Shown here in pieces: positions 1 through 12,079 of a stretch of DNA of 64,000 nucleotides. Under the pieces are notes generated by a model. That model was not told where the DNA came from. It did not search any database and saw nothing but the letters and a program-made list of their open reading frames with translations. This DNA is from Apostichopus japonicus (lineage: Eukaryota; Echinodermata; Holothuroidea; Aspidochirotida; Stichopodidae), in the NCBI RefSeq assembly GCF_037975245.1, contig NC_092573.1:8274501-8338500 (forward strand), written 5' to 3'. Both the position numbers and the translations under genes were made by a program. Within the stretch, counting starts at the first letter, position 1; every line of letters begins with the position of its first letter.

Positions 1-1179
1 TGGCATAGGTTCCAGTTCAGCTGAACTAATGAAAGGAATGTAAGGTAAGGCTACATGATGATAATAGATGCAACAAGTAAATAGCCTTGCACAAGCCATA
101 ACTCTTTGTTCTGCAACTAATGAAGAAACATGGCAAATTATCCCATGTTCACCTGACACTGTTGAAAACTTTTCATTATCTGTTGTTCATCATCATCTCG
201 GGGGGGGGGGGGGGGGGGGAGTGGCCATTGACAGTCCAAAGTTACATTGACACAATATTTTCACTGTTCCCTTAACACAGAGGTTTCATGATTCTGTTTT
301 CATGATGCACATGTTGCACAGGCCCTATAAATCAAGTAAAATAGTGTTCATTACTTTGTGAAGTACCTAAAGAGAAGTTCCTAAAATGAAGTACCTAAAA
401 TGATGTTGTATGAAGTACTGTATACAAAACTCTGCTATATACCTTGCATCTGTGCAGGCTCATTTTGTATTAGCATAATGTTGCTATATGATACTTGATA
501 AATTAGTCCCTAATTATAAAATATATATTATGTAAAAACTTGTGTATTTGTAAATTGAGAGAGGGAGTAGAACCAAGACTACCATTTCATGGATGTTGAG
601 AGTGCCAAGACCACTAAACCTTTATTCATCGAGCAGTCAACAATGTGTAGAGAAAATAAGTCCATAAATGAAAATAGGACAAGTTAACTCCAACTAATAT
701 TTGTACAGGTAGGTACTGAAGGAAAGAAAAGAGATGTTTTGAGGCTGGTGTACAGGAACAGAATGAATCTTTATTTTTCAAACTATCTGTTAATCAAGGT
801 ATATTACATAACAAGAATTTATGCAAATGAGAATATAAAAGGAAGTTATGCATACTAAGGAAGCAAGTGTACATTTGATGAAAACAAGTGGAGAATAATA
901 GAAACAAAGGGAGTATCAAAGTTGAAGCATGCAAGATTGAAAATAAACAAAGGTAAGTAAAAATATTTGAGGAGGGGTAGTAGCAGCTGTCTGGAACTTT
1001 TAGAAAACAAACACAGAAAGCTGTCTGCTACAAATGTTCAAAATGGTTTTGGATGGATATGTACCAAATTTACTTATAAATCAATCATTTACATTATCTT
1101 ACATTTTCTTCATGTAGTTTTTAATTTGAACATCTCATTTTGCTCTTATCATGCAGGTTGGCCGTGGATCAAACTTAAA
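1..1179. other. Region upstream of the FBXO22 gene
   Basis: No coding exon is recognisable here. It holds a run of about 19 G at roughly 201-219 and otherwise AT-rich sequence. A possible splice acceptor (…ATGCAG) ends at 1155, 24 bases before the chosen FBXO22 start codon, so part of the 5' UTR may lie in an upstream non-coding exon. I see no clear core promoter. Confidence 0.4.
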
Positions 1180-4100
1180 ATGGATGTCGAGAATGAACTT
1201 TCCCAGGGAGGGATGGAAATGGCCGCTTTCATTATGACTGAATCTCATGAGTTCATTACCAACCTTCTTTCATATCTACCAGCAAAATGTCTCTGTAGTT
1301 GTGCAAGGTACAGTGTTGCCAAATTCTTCATAATGAGTGCTTGATTTTAGTTCCCAAAGGCCTGTAGTGAAATTTCACAATTTCCTTAATTGATGACAGT
1401 GACAAGAACAAGGTTGAAAAGTTGACTGAAAGCAGAATAAAAAATTAAAGCAGAAGCGACTCCCCCTCAATGACACTCAATAATTTGAAAGTAATTTTTA
1501 GTATAACTTGCATGTACTGTAAACTTGGGGGGGGGGGGTTGGTTGGTGGGTACCCTAGACCCCATAAATTGGGAGTCATCTTCAACAATCACAGGGTCAC
1601 ACCCCCTTTGTAACAGCCAGAGCCCCTTCTGTATTTAATTTATGTGTTTGCTTTTACAGGGTCTGCAAATCCTGGCACAAGATATCTCAGAGACTTATTA
1701 AAAACAGACACGAGATGAGCTGGTCATGTGTGAATGGCTTAGAAGATAACACATGCATGTTACCAAGTGGTGACTCACAGGCTCATCCTATGGCTACGTT
1801 TGAGGTGGATCTTAATGAGTGCTTAAAGGTACTTAACTGCTTATGACTGGTTGTATGTACATTCCTTTTTAATTTACTTAAAGTACTTAGTGTAAGAGAG
1901 TCCACATGTTTGGTCATTTAACATATATATATAATATGAGAAGCTATTGTACTCTATACCCAATTTTCCTTATAGGCATCACACACTGTACAGAGCTTTA
2001 TACTGTATGTCACTCAATGTACATAGGGGATGCCATACACACAGGAACTTGTGCACTTCTCTCACAATACCAAATATGAAAGAGCTAACTTGGGTGCCTC
2101 GTACCTTTAATATCACCCTTAATATTGCTCCTTCTGTCACTTAGTGTGTCTGCTGTACGTAGATTTTGTTGATTTCTTGTATTAGCTGACATGCATTGTA
2201 GTGCATTGATTCTGTGTTTCAATTATGATCTTAATTGTTTATCTTACTGCCAATAATGCAGTACTGTAGTTTCTCAGCTTTAAGGCTTCTATGAGTCCCG
2301 TACTGTAGTTTTCTACAATATCATTTTAATTACAGTATGTAACTCTACTTACTCCTCACCACACATTTATAGTCTTAAATTGATAGCATATATATCATGC
2401 ACTTATTGGAGAATAGAATCTTGTGTTGGAAAAAAAAATAAACAATTTGTCGGAAACCATAGGGATTGTCATATACTGAGCAGTAACTCTACAGTAGTTT
2501 GTGGGCTGCTTCATTTATATCATTTATATAAATTTTAATTTTTATAGCAAAGGCAGCTTAGTGTTGTGAAACTATATACTGTATGCTTCCTTGAAGGTCC
2601 ACCGGTTTAAATACCTCTCATACCATCCCCTCCCCCCCCATCACCACCCCACCCCTTCCAAAACGAATTTCACCACCGAAGGCTGTGCAAAGGCAGCTTA
2701 GTGTTGTGAAACTATATATGCTTCCTTGTAAGTCCAGTGGTTTAAATACCTCCCCTACCTTCCCCTCCTCCCCCCCTATCACCACCCCACCCCTTCCAAA
2801 ATGAATTTCACCACCGAAGGCTGTGCAAATGGCAACATTCTTACGTGCATTGGATTATCCATGTTTTTACTTCCTTTCTATCATTTTCATTTAGGAGATC
2901 TATATTTTTTTCTGTTTCAGACCATGTCGAGCATTCCTAAGCACGCTCTTCTCTTCACAGAGTTTCTCTCATGGAAAGAGAGTGCAAAATTCAATGGAAG
3001 CCAAAGCAATGCTTCCAGTCGAGGCCTGCGGGAGCTTACAGACATTGTGAGGTCAAAATTACCCGAAGGTTGCACATTACTAAGTTTGCATACTCCAGGG
3101 ACTTTTGGTAAGCCTTAGATACATGTATATCTGCGACGTTTCTTAAGTCTTAATCATTGTCAAATTTACATTTTGTCGTACTACAGCAAAGAATTAATCC
3201 CTTTGGTCCAAAGCTCTTTCATATTTAATACCTTCCATATTTTGTCTCTTTGTAACATCTCATTAAAAGTAATTAAATGTATCTCCAAAACTTAAGAGCA
3301 CTTTAAAAAAATATGCATATAATTTTCATGAATGAAGCCACAATATGATAACCATGTATCAGTTTTAAATATTCAAAGTTTTCTACTAGTATAGGAAGAG
3401 ATGATAATGTAATTAATGTATGATTACTTAAGACATGTTGCTATTTAGAGGATCAGTAAAAGGTGTCAAGGCTAAATGATATCAAATTCTACGGTAGTTA
3501 AGTGTTGACGTATGGCTGACTGATAATATCTGTACTTTGCATTAAATTCAAAACATTTGAGTCTGCAAGGTTGCATGAGTTGTCACTTTTTCAATAGGAA
3601 ACGCAATGAAAACTGACAGGAGGCTGAGGGGTGGGGTAGAATGGGGGGGGGGTTGTTTCCCATGTTACTGTGATCACTGTAGTGACTAGCCTATCAATAC
3701 TACTGTGATATTTTATAACTCACCCTGTTCTCATCCTGCAAGGGCTGAGTAGATACTAATATGGAAAAATTATTGAAAAGACTAAGTACAATACATTGCT
3801 TTAATCATTTCTCTGGCGACCCTGTTGTCTGTAGAAGAAAAAAATAGGTGAATTGTAACCAGTTGGGTATGTCCTAGTTGATCAAAAGTAGATTTAAAAT
3901 GACTTCTATTTTGCTGCATGGCAAAACCTTGCTTTGGGTTGGTCAAGATTATCTAGGGACAGCGAGCAGACACTTTTCCAAGTCTTGTCTCTGGTGGTGG
4001 CGCTTTCATATATTTAACTGTTCCATTCTTCTCATCAAGGAACAAAGAGAGACCTGAAGCTGTTGGAAGAATCAGAGTCCGAAGGCGGAATTTCCTGCCT

Positions 4101-5242
4101 CTTACTTCCGGAGATGGAGAACGTAAGAATTCTTCAGTTTAGCAGCACGACCAATCACAGCAAAGAGTTGAAAAAGAAATACCCACAGGAACTGATGACT
4201 GAAATCTGTGGTGGATGTGCTGCCGATGAAGTCAAATGTATCTTACTCTTTGGAGGGATGTCTCACCATAATTGTCAGTGGACGGCGGAAACTTTGCAGA
4301 AAGCCTTCTACCAAGAACTTGGCAAAGTTCCAGTCATCGCAGGGGCCTTGGTACGGAAGGTTAAAACAACAGAGTAAGTGTATAGTTAACTACTGCAATA
4401 TTCATGTAATATATAATCATGTTTTGTGTGATATGACAGAATATATGGTATTTCTGGCCGTCTCTTTCAAGAATTGTTTTCCTTTTGGGAGGGAACAGCA
4501 CTCTATGGAAAATGGAGTGTTTCCTTTTCATATTAATGAACAACAGCACACCTGTTTGCTTGAAGTTCAACTTTAGCACAAAATGAACCAACTTGAACTA
4601 TTAAATGTGTCGATAACGGTAGTGGATAATGACTATTTCACTCCTTGTTTAGTTTGCCTTTTTATAATGCATCTTTTTCAAGCAATGAATTATTCTATGC
4701 TTGATACAGTAGTAGAAAAGCTACTATACATGTCTTGCATGTGTGTAACGATTTTGCACATATCTGGCATAAATTACTCCCTGCTCGGGAGAGATGATCG
4801 GTCTTGCTTGATGTCGAATTTCACTCGGATTTGCCGTTCATCGTTTCTCTTCCTCTGTTTCAGACCATTGAGTGTGGGTGGGCTGGTATTCTCCGGAGCT
4901 AATGTTCAAGCAGCGTCGGTTCTTCTCAACGAGTTTGTCTCTACCAAAGCAGACATTAAAAGACAATTGGCTCCCTTAAAAAATCTCAATCTCGAAAAGG
5001 GACGACGGACGATAGGCTTCATGTTTGCCTGCATCGGCAGAGGTCTGAACCACTACTGCGAAGAAAACGTGGAGAGTCAAGTATTCCGTGAATGTTTTCC
5101 CGACACGCCACTCTTCGGGCTGTTTGGTAATGGAGAGATCGGCCGTGAAAATCTAACGCTAATGGAGGACACCAAGTCTTATAAACTGCCAGAAGTCGTC
5201 CATGGGTACACCACAGTTGTAGTTCTCATCAGCATCAAATGA
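1180..5242 (+). CDS. fbxo22: FBXO22-like F-box/FIST-domain protein, 5 exons, 398 aa
   Basis: Substrate adaptor of an SCF-type E3 ubiquitin ligase by homology to vertebrate FBXO22. CDS exons are 1180-1307, 1660-1828, 2921-3107, 4040-4373 and 4864-5242; all introns are GT-AG, phases match at every join, and the last exon ends in TGA. Residues about 15-60 form the F-box, with LPAK and the exon 1/2 joint VCKSW. The C-terminal half is the FIST C region: GFMFACIGRG at 324-333 and PLFGLFGNGEIG at about 355-366, both near-identical to the human protein as I know it. The human protein is about 403 aa, so this copy looks complete. The start ATG at 1180 was chosen because it opens the frame just before the F-box; an earlier in-frame start is possible but lies in intron-like sequence. 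FIST domains are sensory/ligand-binding in bacteria; the ligand here is unknown. Confidence 0.93.
2547..2827. repeat. Tandem duplication, about 140 bp x 2
   Basis: Two adjacent copies, 2547-2686 and 2687-2827, both starting GCAAAGGCAGCTTAGTGTTG and both holding a C-rich stretch followed by CACCACCGAAGGCTGTGC. They lie in FBXO22 intron 2, ending about 93 bases before exon 3. Divergence of several substitutions plus a small indel shows the duplication is not brand new. Confidence 0.85.
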
Positions 5243-5370
5243 GCCTGCAATTTGGCCGGAGATGTCGGCCGGGCGCAGTCACTATGATTCATCTGGACCG
5301 GAGGGTCGATTTGAAATCGAAAGCGTTTCCAAGACAGTATCCAGAAGGACCTGAAACTGTTTCTGAACTT

Positions 5371-6001
5371 GAACACGGCTCTGTTGTCATGGCAATTAAT
5401 GCCATGCATGTAAACGAACATGGCTCTGTTGTCATGGCAATTAATGTCATGCTTGTATACGAACATGGTTCTGTTGTCATGGCAATTATTGTCATGTATG
5501 TATACGAACATGGTTCTGTTGTCATGGCAATTAATGTCATGCTTGTATAAGAACATGGTTCTGTTGTCATGGCAATTATTGTCATGTATGTATACGAACA
5601 TGGTTCTGTTGTCATGGCAATTAATGTCATGCATGTATACGAACATGGCTCTGTTGTCATGGCAATTAATGTCATGCATGTATACGAACATGGTGCTGTT
5701 GTCATGGCAATTATTGTCATGCATGTATACGAACATGGTTCTGTTGTCATGGCAATTATTGTCATGCATGTACACGAACATGGCTCTGTTGTCATGGCAA
5801 TTAATGTCATGCATGTATACAAACATGGTTCTGTTGTCATGGCAATTAATGTCATGCATGTACACGAACATGGCTCTTGTTGTCATGGCAATTAATGTCA
5901 TGCATGTATACAAACATGGTTCTGTTGTCATGGCAATTAATGTCATGCATGTATACGAACATGGCTCTGTTGTCATGGCAATTAATGTCATGCATGTATA
6001 C
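5371..6001. repeat. 45-bp minisatellite, about 14 units, in the FBXO22 3' flank
   Basis: The unit contains GAACATGGCTCTGTTGTCAT then GGCAATTAATGTCATGCATG and GTATAC. It is repeated about 14 times with a few substitutions per unit and one single-base insertion near 5877. The unit is divisible by three and stop-poor, so long ORFs appear in several frames on both strands; these are by-products. It begins 128 bp after the FBXO22 stop, so it is probably transcribed as 3' UTR unless polyadenylation occurs earlier. Confidence 0.93.
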
Positions 6002-6143
6002 ACATGTATGAACGGCTATGTATGCAGTGGCATCGAATGATGATGTATGAAGATTTAAAAGTAGCCAATTAGAAGAGCTAGTCTGGAACTTGTGGAGATA
6101 TATTGTAAATGTACACTGGCCTTGATTTTCGTATCATTGTTAA

Positions 6144-6501
6144 AGGCATTGAAGACTCGCCCCACACAGCGTGTCTTCGCTCTGAAAAAGTTAACCTTTC
6201 CGTTGCTGGCAAATGACGTTTTCTTCTTGTAGCTACATAATGCAGACAGTAATGAAATGTGATTCCTTGTTATCTTTTATCTGGACCTGAGATGTCCACG
6301 CTGCTTATACACTGTGTTGTGGGTATTGACCGTAGCTGTATGTATTGACTGTACACTAGTGCCCCATTTATCGATGGTAGCAAGCTGTGTGTGTATTTTC
6401 TGGGATCGATGGTGGTGTCTAACACTTCTGTTACACCTCATTCGAAACTAGGTCAGATTACCAGCATGTGACGTTACTTTGTGCGCGAGTCTTCACACCC
6501 T
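6144..6501. mobile_element. T2-type MITE (TTAA target duplication), copy 1
   Basis: 358 bp between two TTAA sites (6140-6143 and 6502-6505). Ends are imperfect inverted repeats: left AGGCATTGAAGACTCGC, right end reverse-complemented AGGGTGTGAAGACTCGC. A second copy at 14788-15151 shares the whole length at high similarity. TTAAAGG termini with TTAA duplication are typical of T2 MITEs (Kolobok superfamily); piggyBac is the alternative. There is no coding capacity. Confidence 0.85.
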
Positions 6502-6505
6502 TTAA

Positions 6506-7490
6506 TAATGAACACTGACAGTGAATATCAATAGCAATTTGTTTTTGTTTGGTGACCATTTGGGAGGTGTACAAGAAGCAACTCCTTGAAGGAGACACAA
6601 AGCCAAACATCATGTTAGGCTCATGATGTCATATTTAGACTTGATCAAGTCTTCTGTCCTATGTTTAAAAGGATCATTCAATCTGTGATATCTCCACAGT
6701 GGATTAAGATTTTTCGTAGCTATTTGTGGAAGAAGATGTTCCTAACAGTCATTTCTATCACATAGACCAATGATGATCCTTGGGTTTGTGTCACTTTTAA
6801 TGTCGCATTCATGTTTATTTATGAAAGAGGCCAAAATGTGTAGGCTCGTCATCCATTGTTTGGCAAATACCCATATATATTAAATGGCCTACTGTATGTA
6901 CTGAAACATGTTTCAAAGTATTGAATCACAGATTAACCTTTCATGTATACTTGTATTAATTCCATAATTTTGTAAACCTAAAGAATAATATTGAAGGTGA
7001 TCACTCAAACTTTGTTTTCAAGCTGTTATTTCCATTAAGTTCAAGACAATGAAACCTGTATTTCTTGCAGTAGGGTATCCTGAAAATGGGGGATGGAAAG
7101 TGGCCAAGGAAATGTTTTTTTTAGGGGGGCAAAGAGGGATGGGGAAGAGACGGGGGGTAAAGCTTATTTGTTACTAAATTCAGTCCATCTCATTAGAAAC
7201 ATCATGTATGGAGGAAGGTGTGGTATAAACAACTGTCCTACTGTATCATTATGTGCTTTTATGCTGCTATAGTTGAGTGCCTAATTAAAACCTTAAATTC
7301 CTGATGAAATATAAAGAGGTTTGTGATCAACAGGAAAACAAATCCTCCATGTCTGGTGTAAAGTAAAGAAAATATTGTTTAGCAGGATCATGAGAGATTT
7401 TAATCCTGGCAGAACCCCGGATTGACCATAGAATTCTGAATCATGTAGTGTAAAGGCTCTCCAAATGAAATACACCTTCAAAATTAAATG
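6506..7490. other. Intergenic sequence without recognised gene
   Basis: AT-rich, non-coding. It contains an exact 16-base palindrome AGACTTGATCAAGTCT near 6637-6652. A related motif recurs near 48862 and 51512 inside the 560-bp direct repeats. No polyadenylation site for FBXO22 can be assigned with confidence. Confidence 0.4.
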
Positions 7491-7499
7491 TGAAAAGTA

Positions 7500-7821
<322 letters not shown>

Positions 7822-8564
7822 TGTGTGAAAAGTGTACAAATATATGCAACAGTATTTAGTAGTGAAATCTGGTATCTGTATCAGATTTAGCGAGTGTTTA
7901 GATTGTTGCATTAATCTCTTGGATCATGTGATATCCTTATTTTGGTAAGGTCAATCTGAAATTGCTTTTCCAAGTACAGTACCAGCAAATTCACAGTACC
8001 AGCAATCTCAAAGCATTGCTTGGTCTGCCAATTTCAGTTTCTATGCAGTAACATTTATAGTTCTTCAAAGGATAAGCCTTGTTAATAGAGAGTAAAACTC
8101 AAGTTCATTATGTCATATGTAATCAGTGAAGATTATGTACTTAAAGTTCCATACATGAAATTGTGCTTAAATTTCCCCTTTAATAATTTGATAGCACATT
8201 TTAACTGGCAAACATTGCACTTTGAACACATGCAAATTGTTATTTAGTGTTTCTCTTTCTCCAAAATATAATATAGTTTACAGATGATTGTTTACTCTTT
8301 GGAGTACTTTAGTTTCTACTAATTTTGTCACAGATAATTATAGATAAATGATTTGTTGTTTATCTTAGCTGTTTGTTCTCATTCATTACATTATGCTGTA
8401 GTCATTCCAAAGAGAGGCTATTTGGTTTGATAAAGTCATCATTAACTTTGGTACATGGTCTGTTATTTTATGGACTCATATTGTATATCAGATATTTGTT
8501 TTGTATGTGTTGTATGTGTGTTATGATACAGAGGTTAAACTCATAATCATAATCAGTAGTTATT

Positions 8565-8838
8565 CGTACGACGCTTAAGCGACCACAAATGTGGGAGAAA
8601 CCCGCAAGGGCTTATGGATTACAACTTACACGTCGGGTGGCTTCCAATTCAACATTTTAACTCAAATTTGGAATCTTTTCAATTTAGAAAGTCATTTCAG
8701 ATGGGAAAACCGTAGATTGCTATTGGATGAAAAACCCACCTTACAATGACCCGGCTGGGAATCGAACCCCGAACCTCCCGATTGCTAAGCCTCATTGCTT
8801 CAAATGCCACCGCCTTTATCCACTCGGCCACAGCACTA
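8565..8838 (-). mobile_element. tRNA-derived SINE, family B
   Basis: Read on the minus strand, a type II tRNA-like head (Ser/Leu-like) starts near 8838: GCTGTGGCCGAGTGGATAAA (A-box region) and GGTTCGGGGTTCGATTCCC (B-box region). It is followed by about 180 bp of unrelated body ending near 8565. The acceptor-stem halves do not pair, so this is not a functional tRNA gene. The body differs from the three family A copies elsewhere in the window. Confidence 0.7.
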
Positions 8839-9049
8839 GAGTGAACGTCATATGAGGTGTGGGATGGGAACAAGGGAGATGCTTTCTGCAGAGTTTTAGT
8901 TAAAATTTCAGTGAATCCTCAGGGTTAGGAGGTCGATAGTAGCTCAATTGAAATTGTTAACTTTAGGGCCCACAACCCACTTTGCTTCCGTAAGTACTGA
9001 GTCATATGACCCACCAGATCACCACCTATTACAATGGATGCTTAGAATA

Positions 9050-11190
9050 CATGACAGCTAGCTTGGACTATGGATGTCAGATAGCTTGGAGTATGGATGT
9101 CAGCAAGCTTGGACTATGGATGTCAGCTAGCTTGGACTATGGATGTCAGCTAGCTTGGACTGTGGATGTCAGCTAGCTTGGACTATGGATGTCAGCAAGC
9201 TTGGACTATGAATGTCAGCTAGCTTGGACTATGGATGTCAGCTAGCTTGGACTATGAATGTCAGCTAGCTTGGACTATGGATGTCAGCTAGCTTGGACTA
9301 TGGATGTCAGCTAGCTTGAACTATGGATGTCAGCTAGCTTGGACTATGGATGTCAGCTAGCTTGGACTGTGGATGTCAGCTAGCTTTGACTATGAATGTC
9401 AGCTAGCTTTGACAATGGATGTCAGCAAGCTTGGACTATGAATGTCAGCTAGCTTGGACTATGGATGTCAGCTAGCTTGGACTATGGATGTCAGCTAGCT
9501 TGAACTATGGATGTCAGCTAGCTTGGACTATGGATGTCAGCTAGCTTGGACTATGGATGTCAGCTAGCTTGGACTATGGATGTCAGCTAGCTTGGACTGT
9601 GGATGTCAGCTAGCTTGAACTATGGATGTCAGCTAGCTTGGACTATGGATGTCAGCTAGCTTGGACTGTGGATGTCAGCTAGCTTGGACTATGGATGACA
9701 GCTAGCTTGGACTATGGATGTCAGCTAGCTTGGACTGTGGATGTCAGCTAGCTTGGACTATGGATGTCAGCAAGCTTGGACTATGAATGTCAGCTAGCTT
9801 GGACTATGGATGTCAGCTAGCTTGGACTATGGATGTCAGCTAGCTTGAACTATGGATGTCAGCTAGCTTGGACTATGGATGTCAGCTAGCTTGGACTGTG
9901 GATGTCAGCTAGCTTTGACTATGAATGTCAGCTAGCTTTGACAATGGATGTCAGCAAGCTTGGACTATGAATGTCAGCTAGCTTGGACTATGGATGTCAG
10001 CTAGCTTGGACTATGGATGTCAGCTAGCTTGGACTATGGATGTCAGCTAGCTTGGACTATGGATGTCAGCTAGCTTGGACTGTGGATGTCAGCTAGCTTG
10101 GACTATGGATGTCAGCTAGCTTGGACTATGGATGTCAGCTAGCTTGAACTATGGATGTCAGCTAGCTTGGACTATGGATGTCAGCTAGCTTGGACTGTGG
10201 ATGTCAGCTAGCTTGGACTATGGATGACAGCTAGCTTGGACTATGGATGTCAGCTAGCTTGGACTGTGGATGTCAGCTAGCTTGGACTATGGATGTCAGC
10301 AAGCTTGGACTATGAATGTCAGCTAGCTTGGACTATGGATGTCAGCTAGCTTGGACTATGGATGTCAGCTAGCTTGGACTATGGATGTCAGCTAGCTTGG
10401 ACAATGGATGTCAGCTAGCTTGGACTATGGATGTCAGCAAGCTTGGACTATGAATGTCAGCTAGCTTGGACTATGGATGTCAGCTAGCTTGGACTATGGA
10501 TGTCAGCTAGCTTGAACTATGGATGTCAGCTAGCTTGGACTATGGATGTCAGCTAGCTTGGACTGTGGATGTCAGCTAGCTTTGACTATGAATGTCAGCT
10601 AGCTTTGACAATGGATGTCAGCAAGCTTGGACTATGAATGTCAGCTAGCTTGGACTATGGATGTCAGCTAGCTTGGACTATGGATGTCAGCTAGCTTGGA
10701 CTATGGATGTCAGCTAGCTTGGACTATGGATGTCAGCTAGCTTGGACTGTGGATGTCAGCTAGCTTGGACTATGGATGTCAGCTAGCTTGGACTATGGAT
10801 GTCAGCTAGCTTGAACTATGGATGTCAGCTAGCTTGGACTATGGATGTCAGCTAGCTTGGACTGTGGATGTCAGCTAGCTTGGACTATGGATGACAGCTA
10901 GCTTGGACTATGGATGTCAGCTAGCTTGGACTGTGGATGTCAGCTAGCTTGGACTATGGATGTCAGCAAGCTTGGACTATGAATGTCAGCTAGCTTGGAC
11001 TATGGATGTCAGCTAGCTTGGACTATGGATGTCAGCTAGCTTGGACTATGGATGTCAGCTAGCTTGGACAATGGATGTCAGCTAGCTTGGACTATGGAGG
11101 TCAGCTAGCTTGGACTATGGATGTCAGCTAGCTTGGACTATGGAGGTCAGCTAGCTTGGACTATGGATGTCAGCTATCTTGGACTATGAA
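9050..11190. repeat. 23-bp minisatellite array, about 93 units, with higher-order repeats
   Basis: A 23-bp unit built on AGCTAGCTTGGACTATGG plus ATGTC is repeated head to tail for 2.1 kb. Variants (AGCAAGC, ACTGTGG, TTGAACT, TTTGACT, ATGACAG) recur in fixed order. For example, the variant block starting at 9954 restarts at 10621, exactly 667 bp = 29 units later, so the array grew by multi-unit duplication. Each unit contains the palindrome AGCTAGCT. There are no spacers, so it is not a CRISPR array. Confidence 0.95.
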
Positions 11191-12079
11191 TGTCTTCAAG
11201 CGTCGATCTAGACAAAAAGGGGTGTGGCCCTACAGATCCACTCCCAGAACGAAAATACAACTTGAGATATGAAATAGGGCACTCTGAGACATATTTGAGC
11301 TACAAATTAGGTCTATGTGTAAGTAAGTTTAGACACAAGGCAGTGATTTAAGATAGACACAAGGTAGTACAAACACGTGCAGACAAGTTTAGACATGAGG
11401 TAGTGCAAAAAGGAAATGTAACTTTTAATGTTGGGTTGAAAAGAGGATGGGTGCACCTTCCCTCACCCCCTCCCCCGGATCTGTGCCTGTTTGCATCCGT
11501 CTTTCCAATATATGAATATAATAAATGAAGTACAAGGAAAAATTTCCTGCTTTCTTAAGGACAATAAGACAGAAAAACACATAATTGGAAAAATTGTATG
11601 CACAATTTAGAACTGTATTGTATCTCCAAAAGTGAAAATGACAACTTGCATGTTATTCAAGGATATCAAATCTTTGCATGATATTCTATACTCATTACTA
11701 AGTGTAATATAGATGAAACTGATCCAATAAACTTATTATCATTATCTTTTTCACACTTGTTTTAAAACAGTGTATTCATTTTGAAGAATTGGTATCATGG
11801 TTTTATTCTGATATTCTCAAGGATGCCATACCCCTATTCTAAAGAGACAGCACATTCCATAATTTGCATTTTTAATTAGTTTAATTTTGATGCAAAAACA
11901 CTATAGAGAATTTAACTTTTAGAACATCATTCAGTCTTGAGCAAGAATTTGACCAAAAGGTGTAAACTTTGGATTTCCTACTACAAGCAAATCTACAAGC
12001 AAACTAACCACTACATATGATAAATAAGGACAGATAGTCATGTCTGGAAAAGAATGTCTCTGTGGTATAAATATTACCA
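11191..12079. other. 3' flank of the poly-protease gene
   Basis: No gene is recognised. On the minus strand this is the sequence downstream of the poly-protease stop codon. It contains short AGACACAAGG-type direct repeats near 11330-11400. The part nearest 12080 is the likely 3' UTR. Confidence 0.5.
11802..11807 (-). promoter_or_regulatory. Candidate polyadenylation signal AATAAA for the poly-protease gene
   Basis: AATAAA on the minus strand, about 273 bases downstream of the stop at 12080. It is the first canonical hexamer I find after the stop. Assignment is by position only. Confidence 0.45.

Noticed and set aside
4583-4863. N-terminal extension of the last FBXO22 exon into the upstream ORF
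   Set aside because: The TTTCAG acceptor at 4863 restores the FBXO22 frame and homology begins exactly there; the upstream peptide has no similarity to the family.
5179-6040. Long ORFs (188-274 codons) on both strands across the 45-bp array
   Set aside because: They only translate a repeat whose unit is divisible by three; no start context, splice signal or domain supports coding.
8750-8838. Functional tRNA-Ser/Leu gene
   Set aside because: A and B boxes are present but the acceptor-stem ends do not pair and a SINE body follows; also rejected for the three family A heads.
9050-11190. CRISPR-like array
   Set aside because: Units are contiguous with no spacers, and the context is an animal genome; it is a minisatellite.
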